Notes under the pieces: model-generated
Told to the model about the DNA's origin: nothing
What the model saw: the letters and a program-made list of their open reading frames with translations, nothing else
Databases searched by the model: none
Made by a program: the position numbers and the translations under genes
Shown here: positions 14,319-37,660 of the stretch, piece after piece
How the letters are laid out: each line of letters opens with the position of its first letter
Position numbering within the stretch: the stretch's first letter is position 1
DNA from: Lates calcarifer
Lineage: Eukaryota; Chordata; Actinopteri; Centropomidae
Length of the DNA stretch: 64,000 nucleotides
Direction of reading: 5' to 3'
NCBI RefSeq assembly: GCF_001640805.2
Contig: NC_066850.1
Span: forward strand, 14,838,046-14,902,045

Positions 14319-17302
14319 TTATTTTAGGGATACAGACAGCTGTAGCCATAGTAACGCACCAGGCCACGTGCTGTGCTCTCATTTCAGCACCATAGACAGA
14401 CTATCTTTTGCTCACCCATCCGTACACGCAGTTGTACAACACTTAAACATACTCTATAAGCATGAGATCTGTCAGCCAGGTCAAGGGGGAAATATGTTTT
14501 GATAATGTTTCTTTTCAAGCATTTTCGGGCTATAGGGAAAGACATTATATGGCAACAGTTGTGTTTCTCCTCTTCACAGCTCACTTGACAGCAGCACAGT
14601 AGCCTGGAGGTTAGAGAGGCAGGCCTGAAACTGGAAGGTCGCCAGTTTGAATCAGTAGGAGGGTAAAATGAATGAGAAAATCCCTCTTGTATAAATATAA
14701 AGCAGGGCATCACAGGAAATCAACACAAGGTTCTGTTGAATGTCTCCAGATTTTAAATAAAGTATAAAATACATTACTAAAATACATTTTGCCCAATTGA
14801 AATGTGTTATTCATCCCTTCTAGAGGTTGACCAACATGTGTCTTAGAGAAATACAGGGGTGTCCAAACCTAGACAAGACATAATTTCTCTACTATACACT
14901 GCATTTGCAAAAGTTGTTGTGAAACATGTTTTAAAAAAATGTTATTGTTGTTGTTCTGTAATCATAGCCAATAACAAAATTTCTCTTAAAAAGGTGTTCC
15001 TGAGGACAAAACATTTAAATTTGAGTCCCTGATTTATCTGTTTCTCCTTTTATGTGCCAACAGTGAAAAGGTTTCCTCAGTTTCCTCAAAATGTTGCCTT
15101 GTATCAGAAGCAGTTGGAATCTCACCCAGCTTGCTTCTCAGAATGATTGTGTAAGATAAACACGCTCTCTATTTTCACACTAATTTCTAATGGTAGAGAC
15201 AAAGGGCATCTTTCAGGGAACAGCTAATGGGCAGCGACACAGCACAAAGACTTAATGCTGATGCTTTTATCACATGTTGTCTCAGCTCTGGCTCGCTGAT
15301 TGTATAGAAGCCTCTGCCAGGGTGCAGCTGAATTCATTTTTAACCCTGTTTTATTTGGTTTCATGTTATTAACCGTCTTTATTAGGCAAAAAAAAAAAAA
15401 AAAAATACTAATGCATTACAGCTTTAAAGCTTTTCAGCACTTTGAAGTGAGATCTCCAATAACTGTTTTCAAAAGCATTCAAGATGCACTTTGTTGAAAT
15501 AGACAACAATTTGGTCCAGATTATGAAAGTCCTCCTTCAGTCAAAAATGTTTTTTGCATGCAGCAGGTTCGAGCAAAAACCTTCATGAGTCAGTATTCTG
15601 CATTATATCACATGATCAATATAGGGACCTGTGTTACATGTGTTTCTGTGACCACTTGCAAATGTATATTTGTGATTTCACCATGGAGCAGAAGTGTCAA
15701 AGTCTATGAGGATCTCAGTCAACAGGCCCAGGATGACCCAACCTTCATGTCATGGGTCATCACCGGTAACAAGAGTTGGGTCTATGACTACACACCAGAC
15801 ACCAAGCAGCAGTCTTTGCAGTGAAAGAGCCCACAATCCTGAAGACCAAAGTAGGCATGTCAGGATCATGACCAAGAACATACTGCTCATTTTCTTCCAC
15901 ATTCTGTGAACTTGAAGCATTCCAAGCATGGCAGGAGTGCTGGGAGTGGTGACTTCATCAAAGGAAATGGAGGAAAAATTGAAATTACGTACACTTTTTT
16001 CCTGTTGTAGGCACAGTCTCTGAACTTTTTGATTGCACCTCATATGTGAGTTTGACAGTAGAGTGTTTTCACATTCATCTGCTTAAAGGCAAAAGTTCTT
16101 CCGCCTTTAGATTAGGCATGTACACAAAAGTGTGATGTGGACACTTTAAGTCTCCACTGCATATGCACTGGACTTTTCAGTGAAGTAGGAAACATTTTGT
16201 GTCAAGTAGTTTACCATTTGCATATTGATATATTCTGGATTTTTTTGTGAGCAAAAATAATTAGCTTGTAATTTCTTTACAAGCTAATTGTGCTTTTTTT
16301 GTAGGAAAACCACGTCAGACACAAACATATCTGGAGGGGGTCTTTAATCTTCCATACAACAATACCGATGGAACTTTCCACATGTGCTATTTTGGGTAAA
16401 CAAATTACGTAGAAGCCTTGTGTGTGCAACAGCTAGAATGTCATTATTGGTTATCAATCGGCCATCTCTCATCATCAAGGATACAGTATTATAATGACTC
16501 TGGAAAATAAAACCTCCAAGTGGCCCAATCATTCCCCTGTTGCAGTCAATATAGCCTGCCTGCATCGCTTCAAAATGTTTCCCCTGGAGCAGCCCAATAA
16601 ATTGTTCATGCACTACAGCGCACAAGTTGTTTCTTCTGAAGTCAACTTCTCAGCTGCAGGCAGTTTTGACACAGCAGGGGATGCTTCCTAGCCTATGTCT
16701 TTCAGGGTTTATGGATATGTTAGCTTAGCAGTGTCCTGCTGTTTCACTAAAGCAAAAGAATCATTTCATTTCAGCTGTAATGCTTTCCTCACCTCACTTA
16801 CAGTAAAGCACAGCAGCAGTCAGCCATGTAAACTAACCCGGATTACTTCCCTGCCAGAGGCTTACCGGGAGGCAGCAAATGTCTGAGATAAAGTAATCCA
16901 TAAAAACTGGTTAATTCTGTTCAAATATGGCATAATAATTCCTTCAGGAAACAAGACGAGAACAACAAGACGACATTAGTACAAAGGGGTCTGAATGCAT
17001 AATCAAATTAAACTACAGCAGCCTCACATGCAACTGTATACCCTGCCTGCCGTAAAGAGCTGCCTGTTGATGGCTGCACCACACAGCCCGCTGACACACA
17101 CTCACGCACACTGGGGGAACAGGGAAGGGACAATAGGCGGGGTACTCTACAGTGGTCCTGTCTAGTGTGTCCCTTTTTGTTGGGTGAGGATACAGGAGGG
17201 ACAGGCAGGACAGGCCACACAAAGGAGAGATAAGAGGGTTTCCTATAGGTTTCTGTGACACTCACCTGCACAGGTAGAGGAGGGGGATCTGCGGAGAGCC
17301 AT
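8179..17302 (-). CDS. ano2: Anoctamin (TMEM16) N-terminal part, probably anoctamin-2; 3' portion off the left edge
   Basis: Three exons join in frame (17266..17302, 12808..13013, 8179..8565; 630 nt, 210 codons). The start ATG at 17302 has G at -3 and G at +4, and the donor is CAG|GTGAGT. Exon 1 leaves one base, which completes an Asp codon with the first two bases of exon 2; exons 2 and 3 join at phase 0. Exon 3 carries the anoctamin dimerisation-domain signature: YFSDGRRKVDYVLVFHQ, then LSIVSNG, then RQEFEANLLEAGLEIERD. IVSNG, MELG and EFE resemble ANO2 more than ANO1 (EEYEGNLLEAGLELERD), so ano2 is preferred, but ano1 is possible. ANO1/2 are calcium-activated chloride channels of the plasma membrane with ten membrane helices, none of which is in this window. 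The residues from exons 1 and 2 are not ones I recognise. The next exon expected, containing an IHAPW-like motif, was not found down to position 1. Confidence 0.7.
9977..10052. repeat. Perfect 38-bp tandem duplication
   Basis: Two identical 38-bp copies lie head to tail (9977..10014 and 10015..10052), each beginning ccctcatttcaccgtcc and ending gactaaagactcag. The identity suggests a recent duplication in this intron, or an assembly artefact. Confidence 0.9.
10860..11420 (-). promoter_or_regulatory. CpG-rich block, candidate internal promoter of the anoctamin gene
   Basis: This stretch contains clustered CpG (for example gcgcaccgccggcgc near 11380) inside an otherwise AT-rich intron, and it surrounds the candidate first exon at 11052..11084. 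No TATA box was picked out. The call rests on composition and on the adjacent start codon with a good splice donor. Confidence 0.35.
11052..11084 (-). CDS. ano2: Possible alternative first coding exon of the anoctamin gene
   Basis: Eleven codons (MQISASEDKIP) begin at an ATG with A at -3 and end at a codon boundary before GTGAGT. That phase 0 end fits exon 3 at 8565, giving MQISASEDKIP-VVGSTSTPQ. The surrounding 10.9-11.4 kb is richer in CpG than its neighbours, as expected of a promoter. An alternative start skipping exons 1 and 2 is an inference; no transcript evidence is available here. Confidence 0.4.
12732..12786. repeat. (AC)n microsatellite
   Basis: About 27 uninterrupted AC dinucleotides, lying about 20 bp past the donor of the second anoctamin exon on the minus strand. 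Confidence 0.95.
13376..13480 (+). repeat. Fragment of a widespread fish interspersed repeat
   Basis: It begins with agtggtggaatgtaactagg and continues with tacatttactcaagtt. This matches a very common fish repeat as I remember it. The opposite end of the same family appears near 33390..33487. Confidence 0.55.
13498..13615 (+). mobile_element. Partial copy of a short inverted-repeat transposon family (copy D)
   Basis: It starts with a terminal-repeat-like end, cttaaagaggatatttgtaa, close to the reverse complement of the right end of the copy at 31281..31588. It continues with aacatgg, gcaggtggtagtgatggtca and a gtttacaa block shared with the copy at 29765..30120. The right half is missing. 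Confidence 0.5.
14261..14317. repeat. (GT)n microsatellite
   Basis: About 28 GT units in anoctamin intron 1, preceded by imperfect tgtatgtc units. Confidence 0.95.
14590..14662 (+). mobile_element. tRNA-derived SINE-like fragment
   Basis: The segment contains cagtagcctggaggttagag, which resembles a polymerase III A box, and about 30 bp later cgccagtttgaatc, resembling a B box. The spacing suits the tRNA-like head of a fish SINE. No LINE-type tail is visible. Confidence 0.4.
15660..16045 (+). pseudogene. Fossil Tc1/mariner-type transposase fragment
   Basis: The plus strand reads DDPTFMSWVITGNKSWVYDY followed by TPDTKQQSLQ and then a stop at 15822. This is a clear relative of the mariner catalytic block usually read as 'VITGDESWVYGYDPETKQQS'. 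The second catalytic Asp of the GDES motif is now Asn (GNKS). Past the stop, KSP-like and downstream 'SLNFLIAPHM' segments remain in broken frames. The ends were not located. It is an inert remnant inside anoctamin intron 1. Confidence 0.75.
16259..16289. repeat. Perfect 13-bp inverted repeat (hairpin)
   Basis: The left arm aattagcttgtaa (16259..16271) and right arm ttacaagctaatt (16277..16289) are exact reverse complements around a 5-base loop. It lies near the mariner fossil and could be a terminal remnant of an element or simple chance. Confidence 0.6.
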
Positions 17303-18356
17303 TTCACCTCAACTCTGAGTGACAACAGCAGAGAGGCAGGCCCTGTTTCCTTTGAGTTCTCAGTCAGTCAGTCAGTCAGCCATGCTGGTTTGTTGTTAGC
17401 AGCAGGTAAGAGGAAATACAGCAACACTCTGGTGCAATCCTCAGCTCAGTGGAAGCTTAGCTCTGCCGGGATAATACTCCTCTCCAACTGGCTGGCTGGG
17501 TAGCAGAAACTTCATAACTCAGCTTATTGTGTACACTTGCTTAATGCACAGCACACCGGGCCGTGGGTAACAGACCAGCTGGATGACTGGGTGTTTGACT
17601 AAGGAATTACAGCCACACAGAGACAAGCACAGATTAGTGGGCCCTCTAATGTGCATTAATTACTGTGCCTTCTGTTTAGGTTTAGCTGCAAACCTGTGGG
17701 GTCTTAACGGCCCACTTCATGGAGCTTAAAACCAGAGACATCCCAGTGCAAATTAAAGTTATACAATACAGAGTTTCACCCAAGAAAGTGAGATACTGAC
17801 AATTCATATGGGGCACACGTGACATGGACTTACGGTTCTTCAGCGACAGGTTGAAGTGAAGCACATTCAACAGCCTCATCAGGACAATGACAAAGTCAGG
17901 CTGTTACCAACTGAAAGCTATAGCAAAGAATCAGATGATACATCACCAAAAAAGATTCTGAAAAACTTCTCCACACTTTTATCTTAAGGCTGTTGGACTG
18001 TAAAGTGCTTTTCTCTTAAAGAGCTGCAGCTCACAGAGAGCTGTGTTAAGATTCATCATCACTGAATATCTAGTACTCTTTTTTTTTTTTATCTAAGATA
18101 AGCGATTGCGTCATCACCATTAAAATGTACTTTAGTATGTATAACAGTGATGCATTGCTGTTCAGAATGCTTGTGATGTTCTGTGCTGATTCTGATTTCA
18201 GCAGTATGTTCAGTCTAATGGTGGTTCAGACTGTCACACTGTCTTGTTTGTGTGTGGAATCTAGCTGCTCAGCTGAGAACAGTGCTGTTTCAGTGTTAGA
18301 GATTCTTTCATACATAATGAACACATCCTGATGTGTTGATATAGTATCCCAGCATT

Positions 18357-18850
18357 AAAGGGATCCTATGGAGTTTTTGTCCAGTATTAGCTCTGTAGAG
18401 CAACACCTCTGTTTACTCTGTATCTTGTGCTCTACTAGCTCGCGCATGAAAATGTATGTGTACATACACAATAATAGATATTTCTGCTTTTAATTATTCC
18501 ATTGTTGTCACTGAGAAATCATGTTGTGCCCATTATTTTGAAATGGCGGACACTTAACACTGCAATACCCACGAGTCTTGGTTGCTGTTGCTATAGAGTG
18601 CTGCAGGAATGAATCCTGAAACCAGGATATAAGTTAGCGTTTTAGCACTTCCAGTTCTCTCATCCCGAAATCTATGGGTTTTTTGCATGGATTTTTGGTT
18701 AGATGCCTGAAATAAGGTCTGTGGTTAACACACGCTCAAGATGTTCATGTTCTATTCTACAACATAAAATACGTCAGTAAATATTCCACTCATGATTTTC
18801 CAACCTTTTATGTGTCTTAAAAAATACTGTTGCTACCAAGGGCCTAAATG
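18357..18850 (+). repeat. Probable fish interspersed repeat
   Basis: It begins with aaagggatcctatggagttt and includes gagcaacacctctgtttac, phrases that occur in a dispersed fish repeat I recall. The borders are approximate and no terminal repeats were established. Confidence 0.35.
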
Positions 18851-18957
18851 AGACTACAGAGCCTGTCAGGGACATCAAACATCATCATATCAAGCTTGAA
18901 AATCAATCTACCCACTGGTCCACATTTACAGCCTTGTTGTGTTTATACAGCACACAT

Positions 18958-19275
18958 CCATCCATCCATCCATTAACTATACTGCTTATCCTTTGAGGGT
19001 TGTGGGGAGGGCAGGAGCAAATCCCAGCTTACACTGGGCAAGAAGCAGAAAACACCCTGGACAGGTCACCAGTCTATCATAGAGCTAACAACCATTCACC
19101 TGCCAGTTAACCTAACCTCCATGTCTTTGGACTGTGACAGGAAGCCGGAGTACCTGAAGGAAATCCACATGGAGAAAATGCAAAGTCCACATGGAAAAGC
19201 CCCACCCTAAACAGGGTTCAAACCCTGACCCTTCTTGCTGTAAGATAATAGCGCTAACCACTCCACCACCATGCC
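18958..19275 (+). repeat. Very common teleost interspersed repeat, (ATCC)n-led family
   Basis: It starts with repeated atcc units and atactgcttatcctttgag, then shows caccctggacaggtcaccag, ccatgtctttggactgtgac, ggaagccggagtacc, caaaccctgacccttcttgc and gcgctaaccactccaccacc in order. These are the successive landmarks of a repeat found in very large numbers in fish genomes. This copy is full length but diverged. Confidence 0.75.
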
Positions 19276-21559
19276 ACCCTTCTCACACTCTTGAAAACTA
19301 TTACTGACTTTCTCAGAGGAAACGCTTTTGTAGAAGTAAGTGCACTGAAGCAAATTACAAGGGAAGCTCAGTGGTGGTGATGTTGAGGTCATGCGATCGT
19401 TGTGTAGTTCATTTATAGCCTAACATTACAATTTTATCTCTGGCAATTGTATTTAGTTTTTACAAATAAAAAAAAGATGTTAATTTGTGAAGGTTATCTT
19501 GTGGCTCAAAATGTTTAAGTATCATCAACTTTGTCATGGAGTCAGTAATCCAAATTCCCACTGGCTTTTTGTCAAGGGAACCAGAGTGATGTTAATTTTC
19601 TAGTTGGACATCAAAAATACGCCATCCCTGCAGCACGCTATAGAGGAGAGGCCAGTCAGAAGACAGGTCTCGGAACAAGAGTTGTATCAAATTCAAACTG
19701 CTAAGTCATTGTATTTGCAAACAAAAGTTGGTGTGTTAGTTGCTGGATTGACTGAAAATAGACCCAGGAATCCAAAGTGGACTGATTTAATCTGCAGATT
19801 GTAAATTGTCAATAGCAGGATCTTTAGCTCCTGTCCGCTGTTAGCGACACTCGTAACAGCTCCTCCCTCTTCACAACTCTGTATGGCGGGCTCAGATATT
19901 CAAAGAAGTGGCATTTCAAAGATTTTATGGGGAGGGAAATGTAAATGCCATTTCAGCCTCAAGGTTCCACTCACTTCACAGGGTACCTTTAAAGCCATGG
20001 TGAATCTGTTCTCCATAATTTTGCAGCAAAGATCTGGAGCAAACTTCTAGAAAACCTTAGACTTGCTTAAATCTATATGTTTTATTCATTAAATTTTTAG
20101 ACTAGCTTACTTTTTCTTTTTTCTTTTAGTCTTGTGTTGTCTCAGTGTATTCTGTAAAGCACATAAAATCAGCATATGTTAAGAATTTTTCCATACTTCT
20201 TATACAATTCAGTAGGATTAATAATAGGACATTTCAGTGAAACATTTTACATAAAAAAAGAGTTTCTTTTCTGGTAGTTGAAATGAATCTGACTGAAAAC
20301 ATATTCATATATTTAAAAAATATTTAGGTATAGACAGCTTCTTGTCTTTCCTCCACTTTTGGGAAAGTAATCAGTAAAGTAAATGATCAAATTTGCTGAA
20401 GGATTGTGTGTTCCACATTCTACTTCCTCCACATCTAATTGCTTGGCCAACCTCCTCAGTGACTAATTGTTCTACCTGATGGTAACTGATGCTAAATACA
20501 GATAGAGTGTGAGAGGCAGTGTCAGGTTGCACACACACAAGCGCATGTGCAACACACACTCCCATGCGCCCTCATATTCTGTCAGTAAGGGTATCCGATC
20601 CAGCACACTGACAAGCAACGCCCACGCACACATGCACACACCCAAACACACCTCCATGTTCAGTCTCCAGTTACAGCGGGTACAGATATGTTCACAGTGT
20701 TAAATATTAAAGGCTGTAATATTAACGGCTAGGTGTTGTAATCGAGGAAACTGCTAAAAGGTCAAGCTCAGACTACAGGCTGCTCCATGGTCATGTGGTT
20801 GACCGTCATGTTATAGCTAGCACTTCTCAAATGTTGACTTGCAGGAGTCACTTAAGTTCAACATTAACTCAAGTGAGGAGGATCTGAGAGGACACAATTG
20901 GACGTCTTGTTTAACAGGATGATCTCTGCCTTTTACATGTCTGCTGTATTTCACTTACTACTGAGGCACATTTTTCATTGGTTTTAGCCACAAGATCTGA
21001 TACTCATTTTCCTTAAAAATTAAACAATTAATCCTGTTGGATTCAAGTTTTAACATCTCAGCATAAACTAACAGCAGCCAAGTTTCACCTTTTGTTTAAT
21101 GTTCAGATTGGTGTTCAGGGTAAAGTATTTTAAATTGACCCCCATGTCTCCTCATCCTCTACCATTCCTGCACAGTCTTCTCAGGTTAATGTATCAGTCC
21201 ATTCGTAACTCAATCAGATGTTCATCAGCGAAACCTTCTATTACATTAACAACAAAATGTAAACTGAGAGGTGACTTATCCAGCCCCCCCTCTCCCCGGA
21301 CACACTTCATTACAGACATTACTGTTTTTAGTTTGGATGCTACATTTGTCCTATTTACTCAGGTTAATCAGACATGATGTTTGGCTTACTTCTTGAATAT
21401 ACAGAGGTAAGAGGGCAAAGGAAATATATTGGAGGAAAAATAACTATGAACTGAATTTCCCGATAAGTGTCTTGAAATGAGTCTTCACATTGCAAACACA
21501 ACCAGTGTTTATTCTGCTAGCTAGCAAACAGCTACAGCTAACACCTAGTCAAACAAAGA

Positions 21560-21700
21560 AATATGGAACCCCATTTCTGCCAATATGATTTAGAAAATCT
21601 CCCACTATTCTGAGATACTAACTCAATATTTTTGAAATACCAGGTCATTATTTTGAGAGTTTTTCATTATAACTTACAGGATATATATGTAGGATAAATA
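21560..21700 (+). repeat. Dispersed repeat, copy 1 of a pair in this window
   Basis: It carries aaccccatttctgccaatat, then gagatactaactcaatattt and ttttgagagtttttcattat. The same run of blocks recurs at 25765..25950, so this is a dispersed family rather than unique sequence. Confidence 0.5.
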
Positions 21701-22302
21701 TTTTTTTCCATCACATTGACAGAAATGGGCTTACATACAGAACAGAACCAGAATAAATATTAGCTATCTGAAAACACTTTTACCCTACACAGCTGGAAGA
21801 ACACAGTCTGAGATATCAGCTAATCATAACCTGAGATCTTAAGGTACTCCTTGCTGACTTTAACTTCCCACCTCCACCCACAGTTCTGAGATGTGGTGGT
21901 AACTCCATAAAATAACACCATGGAAGATGAATAATAGTAATAATACCAGGAAAGCTATGGTAAGTGGCACAGTCTATCTTTTACAATACACTGGTTTCAT
22001 TTCTTGATAACATTGAAGAAAAATGTCATGCCACACTAACAGGAAAGATAAAAAGTTAATGCATGAATGGAGACATCCTCAACAGCTACAGTTCACACTC
22101 ACAGTGTGAATTCAAAGGGAAAGCATTAAATCTGTATTTATACTCTTCAAGCCACTTAAAGGCAGCCACCATAAATAGACTGAAGTGCATCACACCCACA
22201 CAACATAATCATATACATGTACATATAACAGCATTTCCATTTTCACAGAAGTACACACACAGATATGTGCACACGTGCATGCAGTTGCACACATACAAGT
22301 AT

Positions 22303-22490
22303 TTAAATACTTGTGAGGACCATCACTGCCTTTCCTAGCTCTTAACCTTTAGCTCTACAAATCACCAGAACTTGTAGCTTAATATGTACTTATTAACCCA
22401 AATTAACCTCAACCAAAGTCCTGACCCTAAAATAAACCCCTGGGGAAGTGAGGACAGGCCAGATGCCCTCATCCCCAGGATCTAAAACTC
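22303..22490 (+). repeat. Dispersed repeat of the 'gaggacc...taacc' type
   Basis: It opens with acttgtgaggaccatcactg, passes through AACC/TAACC-rich sequence and closes with ggggaagtgaggacaggcca. The same arrangement, on the opposite strand, occurs at 41760..41945, where the core is GGTTAGGG-rich. Confidence 0.5.
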
Positions 22491-25400
22491 AAATCTTCAA
22501 GACAGACATACAGGAACACACTGATACCTACACGCATACAGCACATATAAGAGCACCCACACACACACATGCCAGCACGCACAGTGATTTCCCCCGTCGT
22601 CTGATCTGGTTCATGTCTTCCTGGAGAGGAACCAGAGATAATAGAGAAAGAGAGTGAATCGATTCTCAATGCTCCAGTTCACTCCAGTTTCTTCCAGTTT
22701 CCTCCCACACCAGCCTCACACACCTGTCACAGCTGAGGAGGTTATTCCATAAAAGCTACAGTGCACATTTCTTTTAGAAAAAATCTTGCTTCAAAATCAG
22801 TCACTATTAATTTTAAAAGCAGAAGTATGTTCTGAAAAAACACTTGTGTGTCAAAGATAAAGTAAGTTTCAATGCTTTTTCTTTGCTTTAATTTTTCTTG
22901 AGATGAGTCTAGAACTTGAGTGGAGTCCAACTGTGGCAAATCACTAAAACATAAAATATTTGCATCACAGTCATCCTTGCTGTCTTTTCAGGCACACTGC
23001 CATGCTTTTTTGGGTATTGCTGCCACAAACTGTCAGTCAGAAGAATAGCGTGATGTCAGTGGCATCGAAGAGCAAAAAGAGATCTTCCTATGTAGCGCTA
23101 ACAGTGGTCAAAAACAATACAGGGTATTTTTAAGCTAACTGCAAATGGTTAACTTCCACTAAGATGTCAGCAACAAAGACACTTAGATCAGAATTTTTCA
23201 TTTTAACAAAGTACAAAATCATGCCCTTGGTTGAGCAGCAATAAAATGGTAAACTAAAGAACTAAAACATTGAAGATTAGCACAGAATATTAGAATCAAA
23301 GATTTATCTGATAAACTGGAAAATATGACTGAACAGCAATAACATGTCACTTACACTTGAGAAATCTGGACTTTAAAAAGACCTGATCTGGCCCACTGGA
23401 GGATCAGTGGCACAGTTTTAAGGTGTTTATGAACTTCTTCACAGGATTTTTTAAATTATCTATTGTTAAGTGTCCAGGGCCCATCTGTTGCATGGAAGGA
23501 AGAGAATAGAGACGGATGGGTTATTGTTTGCACTGATACCATTGCATACTATTAATTTGATTGGAAGTAAATACTACCCACTCATATTTACACTAGATAT
23601 TCAGTTTTTATGTTAAGTGACACTTTTATAAGAGACTAAATATTGTTCAATCTGTCATTTCAAGCTTTCACAACCCACAGGTCAGTGTGGACAAACTCTG
23701 TAATTTCCTCAATGGACTTGTGGATTATATGAAAATAAAGCTGCCGCACTTCATTTTTCAGGAAATGTGAGAGGCTGAGTATACATTATGTATCTATGTA
23801 TATATATATGTATATTTATGTTCAGTTGTCCCACAGAGGTACAATGAATAAATTCATATCCAACATTATGAATGTTAAGGAGGCATAGTAAACACCAAGA
23901 GGAAAGGAATCCATTCCAATCCATTTTCATTTCACTCTATTCAATGAACAGCCTCAATCACTTGTCAGATAAGCTTCTACACAGTTCATAGGCATACTGC
24001 TGAAAAGCTTACAATTACTACAGTAACAATACAGAAAGAGGCCTCAGAGCAGTGAGGAATGAAGAGGATTATGCATCTAATCCATTTAGACCCTAAACAC
24101 CCTGCAAATCAAAACGTATATCACAGTTACTGGTATAAGACAAAAGGATATGAAAGAGACTTGCACTTCACACCCACTCATACTTTTCTGTTTGAGCTGT
24201 CATGAGAGGGTGGAAAGGAAAACTGACAGAAAAGAAGAAAGGACTTGATTGTGAAATAAAGGAACTGAGTGGCAGAGAAAGAGGAGGAGGAGAGGATGAG
24301 AATGCTTGATATGGTGTCGGCATTAAAACCTTGTTATTATGGGAAAAGGCTGGTGGTGTTGCCCCACCTTGTGGTCAAGGTTAATTATTACGATTTGCAA
24401 AGGAGAGAGGAATGTAAATTATTTCTGAACTGCGAAATGGAAACAATCACTAACTCTGGCTTCTGATAGAAAATCCACAAAAAAATATTTATTGCACATA
24501 ACTTTAATTTTCTGATACTATTCCACAGAGAAGCCAACATGTTCCAATTATTTTACTTTCTGGAATCAATCATAGGAGATACTTACAGGCACAAAAGGCT
24601 TTATCGCAAAATGTTATTTCTGAAAAAACATGGAAGGCTTTAATCTTTCTTATGCAAGCTTTTAAAAAACACTGATTTTCAAACTGATGACATTTACTGT
24701 AGCTTTTATCTCCAGCTTGGAAGTAATTTATCCTGATCTGACCCTTGTAACATTTATCCACAATCTACGATGGTCAATTCTTTCTTTCATCTCTTAATTT
24801 GCCTCAGTCTCTACTTAGATATGATTTCATTTATCTGTCATGATGCACGTGAACAAAAGCTTCAGAGAGTTATGTGAATTATGAGCTCATTATTTTCAGT
24901 CAAAGCTGCCTTGAAAGGGTGAATATGATCTGGCTTAAAAACATGAGATATATTCCATGCTTCTATAAGAAGTGACTCCAGCACTGACCAGCATCTGCTG
25001 AATGTCGCATGCCACTGTAGCGTTACAATGCCACAGATTATAAATTCTTATAAATTAGCATTATCAAATTTGACTTTTAACACATATTTTTGGAATTTAA
25101 ATTTCATGAGCACAATGTTTCAAAGGACATGTAATAAGTATTTCATAACAGTCAGTGCAAATAAAAAGATTACCGCTGTATAAATAAAAAAACTCACTAT
25201 TAACAGGCTGGTCCTTTCATTTTCAATCTAACAGCTCCTCTAGAGCTGAGGGACAGTGCAGCACTACTTCAGCAAGAACTCAATAAACAGTGCAACATCT
25301 AATGTGGAAAAATTGAGAGAAATTTCCTCAGTAGAAAATACTTTGAAGTAGGAACAGGGAGTAGTCTGAGTGAAAATGATTAAAATAAGAGATGTAGAGA

Positions 25401-25764
25401 TCCAGTTCCTCACTCATGTAAACAAAGTTTCTACTCTAAATTGCCTTTTATTTCGTCATCACTGTTTCGCAGACAGACACCTTTTCCTCTGACAAACATG
25501 AGAATGGCACGCTAAGTTTCCACTGTTAGACATAGGACTTTTGAGAGAGAGAGCATAATCTCCAAATGATGTAAACTAGATTTTGTAAGACAAACAGGAA
25601 AATAAGAGTAGAGGTAACTCTGACAGGAGGCAAAGACTTCTGATTGTTATCTTGATGCTGATTTAAGCAAAAGAAAAAAATCCTATAAATGTTATTTTGT
25701 GAGCTTGGTGCAGATGTTTGACTTGGTCTAAGCAATGCAACAAAAACTGTCACTCCTGCGGTGT

Positions 25765-25950
25765 TTCTATGGAAACCCATTTACGCCAATGTGATGAAAA
25801 AAACATGTAAGTCATTATAATGAGAAATGTTCTTAAAAATTGGAGGCTTGGAGAGTATTTCATTATTTTGAGATACTTAGTATTTCGAGAAAGCTTCCCA
25901 TTATAATGACCTACAGCATCTTTTTTTTTAAATCAACTTGGCATAAACAG
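25765..25950 (+). repeat. Dispersed repeat, copy 2 of a pair in this window
   Basis: It holds ggaaacccatttacgccaat, then tcattataatgagaaatg, ttattttgagatacttagta and cattataatgacctac. These correspond in order to the copy at 21560..21700. The tcattataatga blocks at both sides suggest short inverted ends. Confidence 0.5.
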
Positions 25951-26453
25951 GCTTCCATAATTTTTTGCTCTGGTTATCTTCACCACTGAATATAATTAAG
26001 TTCATTTATTTCAGCACTTTGGTATCTTGGTGCCAGGTCTGGATGTGTGCATGAATTCCTTATGAAAATCCTTATGATTCCTCCACTTACACTTCTTACA
26101 CTACACCCAATGTAGATTTGGTTTCAAAGATCCAGTGTTTTTCCAGAGTTTTAACGCTTGGTTTTGATGTTCCACATGATTTACACTCATTACATCCCAT
26201 TTCTTAGTTTTTCATCTGCTCTCATTAATCTTCATAGAAACGTTTTCATATCTGAGATGATCTGTGGTCTAAATTACACAAGGTGTGTTGGCAGGTATAA
26301 TGAAAACAAAATATTTTTACATTAATTTTCATAGCTTTTCAGTCTTCTGTAGGAACCTTGTTGTAAGACTCTCTTATTTACATCACATAAAAAAATAGGA
26401 AATGCCTTAAAATAATCTTAAAATGAACAACTTGAAATCTTTCCTAACTTGTA

Positions 26454-37660
<11,207 letters not shown>

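Larger units (their letters stand above)
13014..17265. other. Anoctamin intron 1
   Basis: This intron lies between the first and second coding exons and contains mainly mobile-element debris: a common fish repeat fragment, a MITE fragment, a GT microsatellite, a SINE-like piece, a poly-A run near 15387 and the mariner fossil. An AT-rich segment at 16240-16700 has a long open frame on the minus strand that I could not relate to any protein. Confidence 0.5.
17303..26453. other. Intergenic region between the anoctamin gene and pik3cg
   Basis: No gene was recognised on either strand. The 17.3-17.5 kb part is probably the anoctamin 5' UTR and promoter. The segment just left of 26453 should be the pik3cg 3' UTR; a possible minus-strand AATAAA corresponds to 26004..26009. 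Between them lie several interspersed repeats, listed separately, and much AT-rich unique sequence. Confidence 0.5.

Noticed and set aside
14083..14502. Plus-strand frame containing a long Cys/Val repeat
   Set aside because: Translation of the GT microsatellite; not a gene. Similar Val/Cys frames around 50.5 kb and 52.3 kb are dismissed for the same reason.
16344..16625. 93-codon minus-strand frame next to the hairpin
   Set aside because: No known protein resemblance. Could be conserved non-coding sequence, but that cannot be judged without other genomes.
17008..17325. Longer minus-strand frame overlapping the first anoctamin exon
   Set aside because: It runs through the strong GTGAGT donor at 17265. 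The shorter frame from the ATG at 17302 gives the phase needed by the next exon; this frame does not.
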